Origin: Linanthus parryae
Taxonomy: Eukaryota; Streptophyta; Magnoliopsida; Ericales; Polemoniaceae
DNA: 64,000 bases
Assembly (NCBI GenBank): GCA_023055425.1
Contig: JALGPY010000074.1
Coordinates: forward strand, 124,001-188,000
Direction: 5' to 3'
A program made the position numbers and the translations under genes. Shown here piece after piece: positions 33,601-45,589 of the stretch. The stretch's first letter is position 1. Each line of letters starts with the position of its first letter. Below the pieces are notes generated by a model. That model saw only the letters and a program-made list of their open reading frames with translations. It ran no database searches and was not told the origin of the DNA.

Positions 33601-36433
33601 TTTGTAAATAGTTTGTCACGGCTTTAAAGTGGGCACTTTGGAGTATTGTCGATTTTTGGAAGTTATTAGAGTGACTTTGAAGCACTAGAAGTGCTGGGGT
33701 TGTTGTGAAATTATCCGAAATTAAGTAGAACCTCTAATTCTAGTTTATACACTAAAGTTCGAAAAACTACACTTTCACCCCCCCCCTATGCATGTTAGCC
33801 ATTTGTCATTTCCTCTTGTGAGAGCTTATCACCTACCCCCATGAGGTGGTATCATCACGCCAACATCAAATCATCTCAATTCAGTTGAGTTATCTCTCCT
33901 CTCACCATCTTCTTCTTCCTTTTCTCATTCTTCATGAACCACCACCAAGACCATGTCTACACCACCACCTCCCACGGTGGAACCACCAAAACCACCACTT
34001 GCCATCACCTCAAGCCAACTTGACTTAGAACGATATTTGAAGTCTCAGGAAGGAATTATTTGACTCGGGAGTTATCAAATCAATGGTGGGGGTCTTTTTG
34101 TAATTTTAGCAAACTTTAGGGGCCTAAGTGTAATTTACTAAAAGTTGTAGATTTCGATGCTTAGTTCATATGGGAGAGTTAAGAGTCATTTTTGCACGTT
34201 TTGGGGCCAGTATGAATGTAATTTTGGGGTCCAGGCACAGTCAGGGACTATACTAGAGAGTTTTCAAGTATCAGGGGCATTTTGGTCAAGTTAACTTGCA
34301 TGACCCCCCATTTCATTGCATTCTTGCATAAAACCTCATATAGAAGATATATGCTGATAGGTTGTATACTTTACTTGTGTATATCCATCTGTTATTAAGG
34401 ATCAGTCGAAGTTGACGTATGTATTCGTGTTGCTGCATTTATTGTGAGACTCAGAGACGAGCGTTGTAGGAGTGCTAGCGTTGCTTTACGCCTTTCATGG
34501 CTCAGAGGTAAGTACATATGTACGGACTTTTCATATCAAATGTGCGCATGTGTGTGATGTTTAAAATGAATGCTTGTTATATGAAAAAGTATGAGAATGC
34601 ATGTTTTCCACTCGAATGTTGTTAAACTATTTTGTTCATCTCCTTTGAGAACTCTCAGAAATTACTTGTGAAATGTTGATTTTCTGATTCTGGTTATGTA
34701 AAAGAGAAGAAATAAAATACCTCTAATAGACTTAGAACGATGTACAGAGTACTGTTATTAATGGGAGGCGCCACGCGATCCTCCATTTTCTTATGGCTAA
34801 GACCATTGAAGCAATGCTTCTTATTATTGGATAGAACTTTAATGTTCACAAATCCGCACCCAATGAGCCAAAATGTATCAAGATATTGAGTCCAAGGGTT
34901 TATAGAGCTATAGAGTGCTACTTATACTAGTAAGGGTCACTACGGTATAGGGGTGTCGACACTTAAGGCCTTTTAGCTAATGTTGTGAGCGGGGTTGACG
35001 AATGGGATCCCTTAACGCTCGGGTGAAATAGGGTTTAATAGACCCTAGAAGGAACCCTTTGTGATTATTTAGTGATCCCTCTGTGTACATCGATCCTGCT
35101 GGTGGCTCTGGACATGCCTCAGCTAAAATTAACGTTTAATTGAACTTGAAAGAAAGTTCTTTACTCTATTGATGTTGTTTGTGGCTCTTGATTGCCTAAT
35201 CTAATGAAATGAATTGGAAAGCATATTCTACTCGTGAATTAATATTGTTATCAGTCCAAATGGACTTGTTTACTGTTGACACTTTACTTGTCTAAGATAT
35301 CTTGAATACTTGTGATTTATAAATGTTTTAAAGTTGAGAGTTCACGCTACGCGATTAATTATAATTGTTCCAAATTGTTCCCAACTCTATTACTTATGAT
35401 TCTTTCAAATATCTTGATTTATTTCAACTCATACCTATGTGCCACTCGTTGCTTTACATGTAGTAGTGTGTATTTACTCAGTTGTACTGATCATTTTCTT
35501 CAAAACTGCGTCGGCTTATGCCATTTTAAAATCATAGGTCATCAATCAAGGTGGGGTTATGGGGACGCGGATCGAGACTAAGACGTTTAGATCACTTAGT
35601 AGATCCCATAGACACATTGCTTTTGTAAACTTATCATCTTGTATTAAATAAATTGTAATATTTGTAAACATAGTTCTACTTTTGGTTATCGATTGTCGCA
35701 TTAACCCTATACCGAGATCCCTGGTCGTTTCACCCTAGAAGGAACCCTTTATGATTATTTCGTGATCCCACTGTCTACATTGATCCTGCTGGTGGCTCTG
35801 GACATGCTTCAGCTAAACTTAAAGGTTAATTGAACTTGAATAAAAATTGACTACTCTATTGATGTTGTTTGTGGCTCTTGATATACCCTAATCGATTGAA
35901 ATGATTTGAAAACCTTTAGCTACTCATGAACTAATATCGTTATCAACTTAAATGGACTTGTTCACTCTGGACATATTACCGAATACTCGTGGTTTCTCAA
36001 TGTTCTCAAATTAAGAGGTTTTCTTACTCGGTTACTTTCAGTTGTTCCAAATTCTCGAACCTGTTAGTTTTATTGTTTTAAATCTTCCAATTTGTTTCAA
36101 CTCATGCTTCTTTGCCACTCATTGATTTACGTGTCGCAGTGTGTATTTACTCAGTTTTTACTGAAATTTTTTTCTTCAAAACTATGTCGGCTTTTGCCGT
36201 TTTAAAACCGCAGGTCATCAATCAAGGTGGGGGGAATGGGATCGCGGATCAAGACGAGAATGCCGAGTGTAGTTTAGATACATTAGCAGATCAGAAACAC
36301 GTTTTGTTTTCAAATTGTACGTATTATCAAAATTTTGTTATGACAATAAACGGAATGTAATCCTAATAGTATATTTCTACTTTTGGTTATCGATTGTCTC
36401 TTTAACCCTGAACCGAGATCCCGGGTTCTTTCA
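30676..36433 (+). mobile_element. Solo LTR A (about 3.56 kb), TSD AAATG, split by LTR B
   Basis: Starts TGTAACACCCC at 30676 and ends GTTCTTTCA at 36433. AAATG precedes it (30671-30675) and follows it (36434-36438). Between 33542 and 35732 lies LTR B with its own duplication, so A itself is 30676-33541 plus 35738-36433. Compared with B and C it has about 1.4 kb more sequence (about 31150-32620), so the shorter copies carry a deletion or A an insertion. No coding domain occurs inside. It interrupts the copia RT region, whose two halves lie at 30670 and 36439. Confidence 0.9.
33542..35732 (+). mobile_element. Solo LTR B, 2191 bp, TSD CCCTA, nested in LTR A
   Basis: Runs from TGTAACACCCC to TGGTCGTTTCA. 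CCCTA is found at 33537-33541 and 35733-35737. The host sequence on either side joins to ATAGACCCTAGAAGG, which is exactly what B itself reads at its own equivalent position near 35033. This proves it inserted into a copy of its own family. The result looks like a tandem repeat: 35041-35732 is repeated, diverged, at 35733-36433. It is the youngest event that can be ordered in this nest. Confidence 0.92.
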
Positions 36434-36438
36434 AAATG

Positions 36439-38159
36439 TTTCCTTTTAGTCTATACTATGAACTTATCTGAAACATTTAGCCACCAATCGTCCCTTAAAA
36501 GTAATCACATTACCATCCATGTCAATTGTCTTCTTGAAAACTCTCTTGCACCCTATATGTTTTACCCCTTCATGTGGTTCCACCAAAGTCCATACTTTTT
36601 TTGTATACATGGATTTCATTTGGATCTCATGGCTCCAAGCCACTTCTGAGAGTCTGGTCTATTTGCGACCTCCTCATAGGTCGTAGGCTCATCTTGATCC
36701 ATGAGCAATACGTCACCGGGTTCCGTCACAAGAAATTCATATATCTCTAGCCCTTGAAGTATCCTATCAAGTCTACGAGGTTCTTATGTTACTTGAGCAG
36801 GTTGTTACTCCACACCATCTTGTGGATCATGCTCATGTTCCATCAAATGATCAATTTTGGTGGTTCTTGAACTTCTTCAAGCTCTACTGTCCTCCTATTG
36901 GTTCCTTTAGAGACCAACTCTCTTTCTAGAAACACACCGATTCGAGCAACAAACAATTTGTTCTCGATCGGATTGTATAAATAATATATGTTGTTTCCTT
37001 AGGATATCCCACAAAGATACATTTATCCGACTTGGGTCCAAGTTTATATGACTGTAAACACTTTACATAAACTTCAGAACCCCAATCTTCATGAGGTAAA
37101 TACTAGGATGCTTCCCAGTCCATATCTCACATGGTGTTTTCATAACCGATTTAGATGGAACACGATTAAGGGTTACAATTACTGTAAGTAGAGCATAGCC
37201 CCGAAAGGAAACTAGAAATTATGCTTGACGCATCATGGATCGAACCATGTTTAACAAGATCCGATTTCTCCTCTCAGACACACCATTCCACTGTGGATTT
37301 TTGGTGTTCCAGGTGGAGTTGGGATAAGATCCCACACTCCTTTAGTTAATCGTAAAACTCTTGACTTACGTACTTTGCTCCACGATCCGATCGATCGTAG
37401 AGCCTTGATACTTTTCTGGTTCTCTACTTCATTCTTGAACACCTTGGAACTTTTCTAAGTATTTTGATTTGTTCTTCATAAGATACACAAATCCATATCT
37501 ACTGAGGTCATCAGTAAATGTGATGAAGTACTGATAACCACCTCTTGCACTTGTACTTAGTGGTCAACACACATCAGTATGTATGAGTTTCAAAAGATCA
37601 TTAGCCCTTTCACCCTTCCTTGTGAATGGGGATTTAGTCATCTAGCCCAAAAAAAGCATCACATGTCTCATATGATTCAAAATCAAATGAATTCAATAAT
37701 CATCCTTATTCAGAAATCCATCCTTATAGAGTCTAGAAATGTGTTTCTTATTTATGTAGCCTAAAAAAACAATACCAAATATATGTGAGGTTTATCATTA
37801 GATTTGAACCTCTTAGTATTAATGTTATACATGGAATTATCAAGATCAAGGATATACAACCCATTAGACTTTTCATTACAATAATGCATATCACCAAAAT
37901 AAATGGAACAACATTTTTCTTTATTGTAATAGAAAAATATTTCTTGTCAAAACAAGAAACGCTGAAATAATATTCCTACTCATAGAAGGGACATAAAAAT
38001 AATTGTCTAATTCAAGGATAGTTTCATAAGGAAAAGATAAATGACATGTCCCTACGGCTAATGTAGCTACCCTTGCTCCATGTCCAACGCACATGTCTAT
38101 CTCTCCCTTAGCCAATGGTCTAATTCTCTTGAGGTCCCGCATATTTCTAAAAATGTGAG
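36439..38159 (-). pseudogene. Copia RT N-terminal part, integrase, GAG-pre-integrase
   Basis: Reading the minus strand from the right: the GAG-pre-integrase region and its lead-in (GARVATLAVGTCHLSFP, then LDNYFYVPSMSRNIISA) at 38100-37930, decayed sequence, and the integrase end (FKNEVENQKSIKALRS, LIPTPPGTPKIHSG, LRGEIG) near 37440-37250. The RT beginning (EIQMKSMYTKKVWTLVEP, IGCKRVF, DGNVITFKGRLVAK) is near 36640-36470. Many stops and shifts separate them. Order and orientation match the pieces on the other sides of solo LTRs A and D. Confidence 0.75.
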
Positions 38160-39654
38160 TGACACAAACTAACCACAAGTGTATGGTTTTCGTGTGTAGT
38201 AATATCCGGAAATCCGGGTTATCGAACCCAAGGGACTTTGTTAAACTAGTTATTATCTTAAACCTTATGTGGGCAAGTCACAAAGTTGTGTTTTGTTCTA
38301 ATTCTACTAAAATAAAAATGCAAGATTCTCAATTAATCGAGTGAAGTAGGTCACGATTAACAAAGAGTGAGTTTATGAATTTTCTAGTACGAGGATAAAT
38401 ACGGGGAATTCTCTAGGTTCACTAGGTTGATCGAAACTTATGTTTTGATTCGTAAAACAACGTGTCTTTCACTATTAATCGAGCAATGTAAAACTTACCG
38501 AGTTACCAAGCAAATTATCAATACTTAAAACCAAAATATACCAAGTTACCAAGTCTATTTTACTTTTAAGCATGCATTAGGAATCACAATTCTACTCTAA
38601 TGATCCTAGTTAACAATATCGAGTTACCAAATATTGATTCGACTAGGTGGATTATTTAATTTACCGACTAACTATCACGGAGTTACCACGTGAATGTTAA
38701 TTAAGATTATTCTTATGTTAGCTACTCGCAAAAATAATGAGATCAAAACCATAAAAAATCCATAATAATGAAAGAACACGAAAGATAAAGTTAAAAACAT
38801 GAATCACGATCTCAAAACATCATGTTTCTATCAAACCCTAGCTACACCAAATGAGAATTCCCAGCAAAAAGGGTTTAGCTACTATGATTCATACTAAAAA
38901 CAACGAGTTTCATAAGTTTCATAAGCAAAAACTAAGAAAGAGGAAGAGTTGAGAATCCAAACGAGTGATCCAAAGCTCCCAAGCTCTTGCAATAGCTTCT
39001 TGCTCCCCAAAAGATGTTTCTAACGCCGCGAACTACTGAAAAATTCGACCTAAAACACTTAAAAACGTTTTCATAACAATATTACAAAGTTTGGATAAAC
39101 TACGCAAAGCCCCAAAAATCTGCGTTTTCCAGCGATGTCTTCGTACGAAGACATTTCTCTTCGTACGAAGAGTCTTCGTACGAAGAAAATTCCTCTTCGT
39201 ACGAAGGTCTTCCTATGTAAGTACTGCATGCATGTTTGGGAAGAGATCTTCATAGCTTGAAAATTTGGCTAAGTCCATTCTCTTTGTACGAAGACATTTG
39301 TCTTCGTACGAAGACCCCTTGTTTCTGCATTTTTTTCTTTGACTTTTTCTTTGAATTTCTTGCTTCCTTTGACTTTTTCTTTGAGTTCCTTGCTTCCGAA
39401 GCTCGTTTCCATCTCCCGCATGATCCTCCAAGCCCTTTTTTCCTGCGAATCACAACACGAAAACACAACCCGCGATTGTATCACAATAAAAGCTCAAAAT
39501 ATCCAAGGAAATGCCCGGATTTAACAATTAAAGCCCATGAACTCATATTATCACACTTTAGCATAATTTACTCAAAAGACGACGAATTCTCCATGTTGAG
39601 CACGCAAAACGTAGAAATAAAAGGCATAAAGTAACTCCGAAAACGGAGTTATCA
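38160..39654 (+). mobile_element. Solo LTR D, 1495 bp, TSD GTGAG
   Basis: Starts TGACACAAACTAACC and ends CGGAGTTATCA. GTGAG is at 38155-38159 and 39655-39659. It belongs to the family of LTR F (60374-62571, opposite strand) and probably E (57599-59214). All share GTAGTAAT near the start, and D and F share ATCCGGA...CCGGGTTTATCGAACCCAA-like sequence. Inside is a cluster of TTCGTACGAA palindromes (39140-39312). No coding region. It separates the copia protease from the GAG-pre-integrase part. Confidence 0.9.
39140..39312. repeat. Cluster of TTCGTACGAA palindromes in LTR D
   Basis: Perfect TTCGTACGAA at 39140, 39160, 39175, 39196 and 39303, plus TTTGTACGAA at 39283; four of them are 15-21 bases apart. 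Most are extended to TCTTCGTACGAAGA. At the comparable place in LTR E (58636-58765) the motifs are GTCGTGCGAC, ATCGCACGAC and ATCGTGCGAT. LTR F has TTCGCACGAA near 61506. Dense spaced palindromes suggest protein-binding sites or a capacity to fold as RNA; function is unknown. Confidence 0.85.
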
Positions 39655-39659
39655 GTGAG

Positions 39660-40568
39660 ATCCACATCCGGTATCTAATACCCATGATGAAGAGATGGAC
39701 ATATTGAATCCTATAACAAAAATACCTGAAGTGGAATTTACAATTCCCTTTTTCTTTTCTTCCAAGCACTTTGAGTTGCTTCTCTTCCAATGGCCAGCCA
39801 AACCGCAATGATGACATACGCCATCTTTAGCTATACCACATTTGGGCTTTAAGGCAACCTCTTTGGTTTTAGTAACAAACTTGCCTTTATCCTTGGAGTT
39901 ACGAGCAAACCTTTTGCCCTTTCCTTTGTTGTTAATCGTCAATATAGTTTTGCCTTTGTCCTTATTAATGCTTTGTTAAGCTGTTCTCAACATATAGAAT
40001 AAATCTAGCAGAGTTTTATTAATCTCATTCATGTTATAGTTCATGATGAATTGACTATAACTATCCGACAACGATTGCAGGATGAGATCAGTGGCCAAAT
40101 CTTGACCAAATGGGAATCCCAGCCTTTTGAGATTCTCAAGATACCCAATATCCTAAGGACATGAGGTCCCACTGGGTTTCCTTCTGGCAGATTACATTTC
40201 AAAAGCTTTTGACACTTCAAAACTTTCATGCTTAGCTTGTCTTGAAAGGGCTGCTTTAAATGTATCATCATATCATACGCCTCGAAGTTCTCATGTTGCT
40301 TATGAAACTCAGAGTTCATGGTGGGTAGCATGAGGCAAGTCACATCCAAAGAATCATATAGAATCTTTTGATGTTACTTCCTTAGGGATGCAGTGACATT
40401 AGCAGGTGGTGGAGGAGGAATTTCTTGCTCTAGAATGTACAATTTTTTCTCTTGTTTGAAAACAATTCTCAAATTTCTGTACCAGTCTAGAAAACTGTTT
40501 TCAAACAACTTGTCCTTGTCAAGGACAGATCGCAGTGTTAAAGTAGAGTTTTGTGAATTTGATGCCAT
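39660..40568 (-). pseudogene. Copia gag, zinc knuckle and protease start
   Basis: The start codon at 40568 (minus) begins MASNSQNSTLTLRSVLDK, followed by FLDWYRNLRIVFKQEKKLY and EIPPPPPANVTASL, a standard copia gag N-terminus. After decayed sequence (near 40350-40050: DVTCLMLPTMNSEFHKQHE, YDMMIHLKQPF) comes KGKGKRFARNSK. The zinc knuckle CHHCGLAGHWKRSNSKC and the protease motif WVLDTGCGSH lie near 39660-39840. The Asp-Thr-Gly of the protease is intact. A shift within gag breaks the frame. The sequence continues beyond LTR D into the GAG-pre-integrase. Confidence 0.8.
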
Positions 40569-41464
40569 TGGAATCTAACACAGAAAGAAATTCGCAAGTA
40601 TAGGTATCGTGATATTATACTATATTTAACAAGGACTTTTATTAAATATAGCACCCACTATATTAATCGAATTAATGACCTTTACCATTTCAACGAAAAA
40701 ATATCGTATATTTTTATAGCGGGCCAAGATTCATATTTCACCTCCTTCAGATTGAACTTTAGTTGGTGACCCAAAATTCAGCTATTTAGGTAGGAAACAA
40801 TTTCCAATTACATCCAATGTAACTCTTGAAACAATTGGGTGATAACTCATTAATCGTGATCTATCATATGGATTAGTTCCCAATTAACCTGCCTCTAAGT
40901 TTTTTTCCTATTTAAGGAGCTTTGTTAAGTTAGACATTTCGCTTAACAGTTGCATATTACTAGCTTATGCCAGTCCGCCTTACCATTGATAGATAAAAGG
41001 CACATTGCTTTAGCAAGCCTACACTCAATTTATCAATGTCTTGACGAGTGCCAAGAAAAAGAAGGCTATAACTTAATATTATAAGTTTGAGGGATTTGCT
41101 TGTTTTAGTTGATCTCATCATCTGATATACTCAAATGGATTGTGCAATTCCGATTGAAAGATCATTCTTTTATTATTATCTTGTTTAACATTCAACCATG
41201 CATCACATACATTAATATAAATAAGACATACATGATATAAACGTGATATATATGTGGCCCCTAAGCATTACGATATTCTCAAGCCAATGAGAATATCTAT
41301 GGAACTATAAGAACGCCAATCTCTTCTCCAAGTGCTTCCTTCTTCCAGTCCAAGAATTCAAGCATGTGTGCCTCCTCCTTTGTTGCTTTAATAGAATATA
41401 TCATCTCTACCCATTTATCTAAATTTATATGTAGAAACCTAACATATATTCGGCCAGGCAGGCA
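40569..41464. other. Probable copia leader, no gene
   Basis: AT-rich sequence upstream (minus strand) of the copia gag start with no open frame or domain. It is not homologous to the copia 3' LTR at 25723-29525 as far as I can see, so it is either a long leader or another element. It ends at the truncated gypsy pol. Confidence 0.4.
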
Positions 41465-44338
41465 GTAAACCTGTTAATGTTCGGCCCTATCGCTACCCAT
41501 ATTTTCAGAAATCTGAGATTGAACGTCAGGTGCGTGATATGCTTGATCAATGCATTATTCAACCAAGCAACAATGCTTTTTCTTCTCCAGTACTTTTGTT
41601 GCGCAAAAAGGACGGTACTTACAGATTTTGTATTGATTATCGAGCGCTCAATGCATCAACCGTTCCAGCACTTCCCTATTCCCACTACTGACGAATTATT
41701 TGATGAGCTTGGTGCTGCGCGCTATTTCACAAAGCTGGATTTACGGCCTGACTACCATCATATTAGAATGCATGCGGATGACATAGCCAATACAGCCTTT
41801 CGCACTCATGATGGGCACTTTGAGTTCTTAGCCATGCCGTTTGGACTCACTAACGCTTCGTCTACCTTTCAGGCTGCCATGAATCGGGTATTTCGACCAT
41901 ATCTCCGCTCTTTTGTCATTCTTTTCTTTGACGACATATTGGTCTACAACACGACTTTAGCATTGCATGATCAGCGTCTTAACCAGGTTCTCACCCTATT
42001 ATCCGATCACCACTTTTACGTTAATTTATCCAAATGCTCCTTCGACAAGACTAGTGTAGAGTACCTGGGACATATCATATCTGACGGCGAGGTTCGCGCT
42101 GATTCTCAGAAGATTCACGCCATGATAGCTTGGCCCACTCCTACCACTGTTAAATAGCTACGTGGATTCCTAGGATGACCGGCTATTATCGTCGCTTCAT
42201 TCGTGATTATGCGACCATCGCCGCACCCTTGACTGACCTTCTTGGAAAGGATGCATTTACGTAGTCTGATTCGACTAGTCGGAGTTTCGAGGCTCTAAAA
42301 GCCGCCATGTCTTCTGCACCAGTATTGCGACTGCCAAATTTTGAGGACACGTTTATAATTGAGACTGATGCATCAGATTCGGGTATTGGAGCTGTATTGA
42401 TTCAGCAGGTCCATCCTCTAGCTTTTTTCAGCAAAAAATTGGGATCGCGCCTCCGTTTGGCTTCCACATATCACAAGGAGCTCTATGATGTGGTTGAGTC
42501 CGTTGAAAAGTGGCGGCAGTATTTACTGGGTCGTGAATTTGTTATTCGCAGCGATCAGCATAGCTTGAAGGAGCTCTTGTCACAGGTTATTCAGACGCTA
42601 GACCAACATTTTTATATCCGCAAACTGATGGGATTTCAGTTCAGAATTGAATACAAGCCGGGCGCAGCCAATTCAGCGGCGGATGATTTATCCCGTCGTG
42701 CCGAGGATGACGATCCGGCTTCCTTGCTAGCTTCTGCTATCTATCCCCAGCCTTTGATACTAGACACGCTTCGTCGAGAGACATCACAGTTGCATGATTT
42801 ACGGGCACTTGTGACTGCGATACAGTCAGGTACACCTCCTATGCACTTCTCGTTGGTTGGTGGCATTGTATATTATAAAACTCGTATCTATGTGGGGCGT
42901 GCTTCCCCTGTTCCTGAGTTGTTGTTATAGGAGTTCCACAGTTCTTAGACCGCGGGCCATCCAGGTGTTGATCGCACCTATCGTCGCTTATCCGCAACAT
43001 TCTACTGGCCTGATATGCGTGCCGATGTGCATCATTTTGCTTCGTCCTGTTTGGTTTGTCAAACGACAAAATATTCCACGCAGAAGCCCGGTGGGTTATT
43101 GCAGCCCCTTCCCATGCCAAATCGAGTTTGGGCGGCGACATCTACGGATTTTATTATGGGTTTACCATCATCTCACGGTTCCACAGAAATCATAGTTGTC
43201 ATTGATCGTCTGAATAAATATGTACACTTTGGGGCATTACCGACGGATTTTAATGTAGAGCGAGTAGCCAAAGTGTTTGTTGATGTGGTGGTCAAACACC
43301 ATAGGTTCCCTGAGCCGTTAGTGTCGGACCGTGACCATATCTTCATGAGTACATTTTGATAGGAGTTGTTGAAGATCAGTGGCACGAAGCTGAAGTTTAG
43401 CATGGCCTATCACCTACAGACAGATGGTCAAACGGAGGTTATGAACCGAGGTTTGGAGCAATATTTACGGGCCTTTGTTTCTAAGCTTCCTCACCGTTGG
43501 GTTACGTTTTTACCGTGGGCATAATTGGCCATGAATTGCAGTCACCATACCAGCAATAATATGTCTCCATTCAGGGCACTGTATGGCCGTGAGCCACCCT
43601 CCATTTTTCCTACTGTGGCTCCTGCAGGAAAGTCTCCGACTGTTGACAAATTACTGGTGGAACATGTTGATTTGTTACAGGATTTAAAACGTCATTTAAA
43701 AAAGATGCGGCAGCGGATGCAGGACCAGGACAACAAACACCGTCGCGATGATTCTTTTGCCGTCGAGGATTTGGTGTTGATGCGTCTTCGTCCATATCGT
43801 CAGCGTTCGTTGGCTAGGCCGTTAGCTGCCAAGCTGGCTCGCCATTATTATGGTCCTTTTGCTGTCCTCGAGCGCGTCGGGCCGATTGCTTACCGTTTAG
43901 ATCTTCCTCCAGATTGCCGGATTCATAATGTTTTTCATGTGTCCCTGCTTCGACCCTTTGTTCCGTCTAGTTCCATGACACCCGTGGGTACTCTGCCCGC
44001 CCAGTTCTTCAAGGGTCGTCCAATTTCGGTCCCTGCTACAGCTAGTCAGTCACGGGTTGTTTTGGTTTCGGGCTCCGCTCAAGAACAGTGGATCGTATCT
44101 TGGTCTGATGGGTCGCCGCCTACACGGGATCCAGCACGTGAGATTTAGGATGCTTTCCCTAATTTACACATAAGCTGCTTTCCGAGCCGGGGGAGTTGAT
44201 ACGAGTATCGGTACGCCAGTGCGGGAAGATGCTAATGATGATGGTGATTGTGCCAAGTTAACAACGAGTAGACCGAGGCGTAATGTCAGACCACCCAAGT
44301 ATTTCAAGGACTATGTTCAACCACAGTTGAAGCGTTAA
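41465..44338 (+). pseudogene. Ty3/gypsy pol, 5'-truncated, chromovirus (Reina-like)
   Basis: Starts mid-RT (VRPYRYPYFQKSEIE near 41485). RT continues with LRKKDGTYRFCIDYRAL, a frame change near 41665, then KLDLRPDYHHIRMH, MPFGLTNASSTFQ and the catalytic FFDDILVY near 41930. RNase H follows (IETDASDSGIGAVL, FFSKKL). The integrase zinc finger is H..H..CLVC (GHPGVDRTYRRL, ASSCLVC), the core TDFIMGLP, VSDRDHIF, then [16 protein letters not shown] (D, D and E present). GPFAVLERVGPIAYRLDLP and a degenerate chromodomain-like end (QEQWIVSW) follow. The last frame ends PRRNVRPPKYFKDYV at 44338. Stops at 42155, 42928 and 43357 and several frameshifts. gag and protease are missing. Confidence 0.88.
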
Positions 44339-44640
44339 TTGTTCTGTTTATTTATTTTCACACATTAATTGCTTTTGTTATTAGTTGTTGTTTTTGTGGT
44401 TGATTAGAAACGTTAAATTAGTGGAGTCGCAGTTTGCTAGCTATACCGGAATTTTTTACACGGTTCTTTTGCCCGGGTTAAGATTTAAGTCGACCGTCAG
44501 AGTCTAGATATAAAAGGGGTGTAAATTTTCTTATCAGTAATGAGAAAATTTCTTAGCCCTAACTTTTTGTCTTTCTCTCTTCTCTCTCCCACTCTCACGT
44601 TCTGTTCCCCTGTGCCATCAGTTACCACCGTGTAACAGAT
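44339..44640 (+). mobile_element. Probable 3' LTR of the gypsy element
   Basis: Directly follows the pol end. It contains TATAAAAG at 44509-44516 followed 50-80 bases on by a CT-rich run (CTTTCTCTCTTCTCTCTCCC). This is the promoter and leader layout of plant LTRs. Without a 5' partner the exact ends cannot be set; CGTGTAACAGATACCCCC near 44630 is a candidate 3' edge. Confidence 0.5.
44509..44516 (+). promoter_or_regulatory. LTR TATA box
   Basis: TATAAAAG upstream of a pyrimidine-rich leader in the probable gypsy LTR. Inferred from sequence and position. Confidence 0.5.
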
Positions 44641-45575
44641 ACCCCCACTCCCAAGACAAGAAAGGAAGGGAATTTATCACAAATTGAGTGCATAACTTTT
44701 GGTGAAGTGTATTTACAAGCTGGAGCAAGGAAGAAATTGAGCCCTAAACAATGTATGGGAAATGGAAATCGGATTGGCAAGAGGAGTTACCCACCCCCTT
44801 TGTTCACAACCCAAAACCAGTGCCGCTGCCGCCTGTTCACAGCCCTGAGCCGCCAAATCTTTCCTTAAACCCATCTTTTAGCCCTCTAACCTCCGACAAA
44901 GAGAGTCTTGAACAACCGGTCAATTTTGAGACAAAACAGCAGAAAGACCGGAACTTCGTCTAGCTTTGAATTCTTCGATCTTTATCTCCAAATTTTTGTT
45001 GTTTGTGGTTCACTTTGGTTGGGGTAAATTAGATCTCTTTTCCATGAAACAGAATACCACCGTTTCTTCTTATTCAATCCTCTTTAGCGACGTTTCGCAG
45101 CCTCCGTACACGATCTATCACCGTCGTTTTGTTTGAGCTTAACGGTATCTGGTTCTTATTGATTCAGTTCGGGCTTGAAGGAGGTATGGGTTAGTGTTTT
45201 TGGTTGAAGAATGGAGAGGAGAAAGTGTGGGTCAAAGAAGAGGGGAATGTGGCCTTCCGTGGGTTGGTGAAAGAAGAAGACGATGAAGGTTTGAGGCGGC
45301 TGGAGGAAGAAGAAGATAGAGGTTTGAAAAGGCGGTTGTAGTTGAGATTTGGGGAAAGAGATAGAGAGAGATGGCTGCTAGGGTTAGAAATGAGGAGGAT
45401 GAGGAGAAGAAATGAGTTATATAGTATTGTAGTTTTGCATCAATGTTAGGGGTAAACTTTTCCTTTCACCCTATCGTTAGGGTCTGTCAGGAGGGATCAC
45501 AGTGGAATCCAAAACACAGGGAACCAAAGTGTATTTTTACCTAAATTTGAGGGTGATTATTGTCTTTTACCCATA
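44641..45575. other. Repeat-derived, right end of a MULE-like element
   Basis: No gene recognised; a 70-residue frame at 44751 (MYGKWKSDWQEELPTP) is Pro-rich with no known domain. The last bases (ACCTAAATTTGAGGGTGATT, then GTCTTTTACCC, ending about 45573) resemble the right terminus of the MULE-like element at 22377-24281. A matching left end was not found. Confidence 0.45.
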
Positions 45576-45589
45576 TGTATGTCTGCACA

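Larger units (their letters stand above)
25723..40568 (-). mobile_element. Minus-strand Ty1/copia element with four nested solo LTRs
   Basis: Coding pieces in right-to-left order are gag (40568), zinc knuckle and protease (39660-39942), GAG-pre-integrase (37921-38159), integrase (near 37250-37440), RT (36640-36470 and 30443-30120) and RNase H (29940-29550). Then come a polypurine tract (GTGGGAGAC, minus strand, 29526-29534) and the 3' LTR. The order is that of Ty1/copia. Solo LTRs C, A, D and (inside A) B interrupt it. The 5' LTR and primer site to the right of 40568 were not found. The left terminus TGTTGG/...CA is at 25723; the last five flanking bases are TGTAT but the partner is missing. 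Confidence 0.85.

Noticed and set aside
35041..36433. Genuine tandem duplication
   Set aside because: The CCCTA target duplication shows it is the tail of LTR B followed by the displaced tail of LTR A.
39140..39312. CRISPR-like or satellite array
   Set aside because: Units are short palindromes at unequal spacing inside a plant LTR, without the repeat-spacer regularity of an array.
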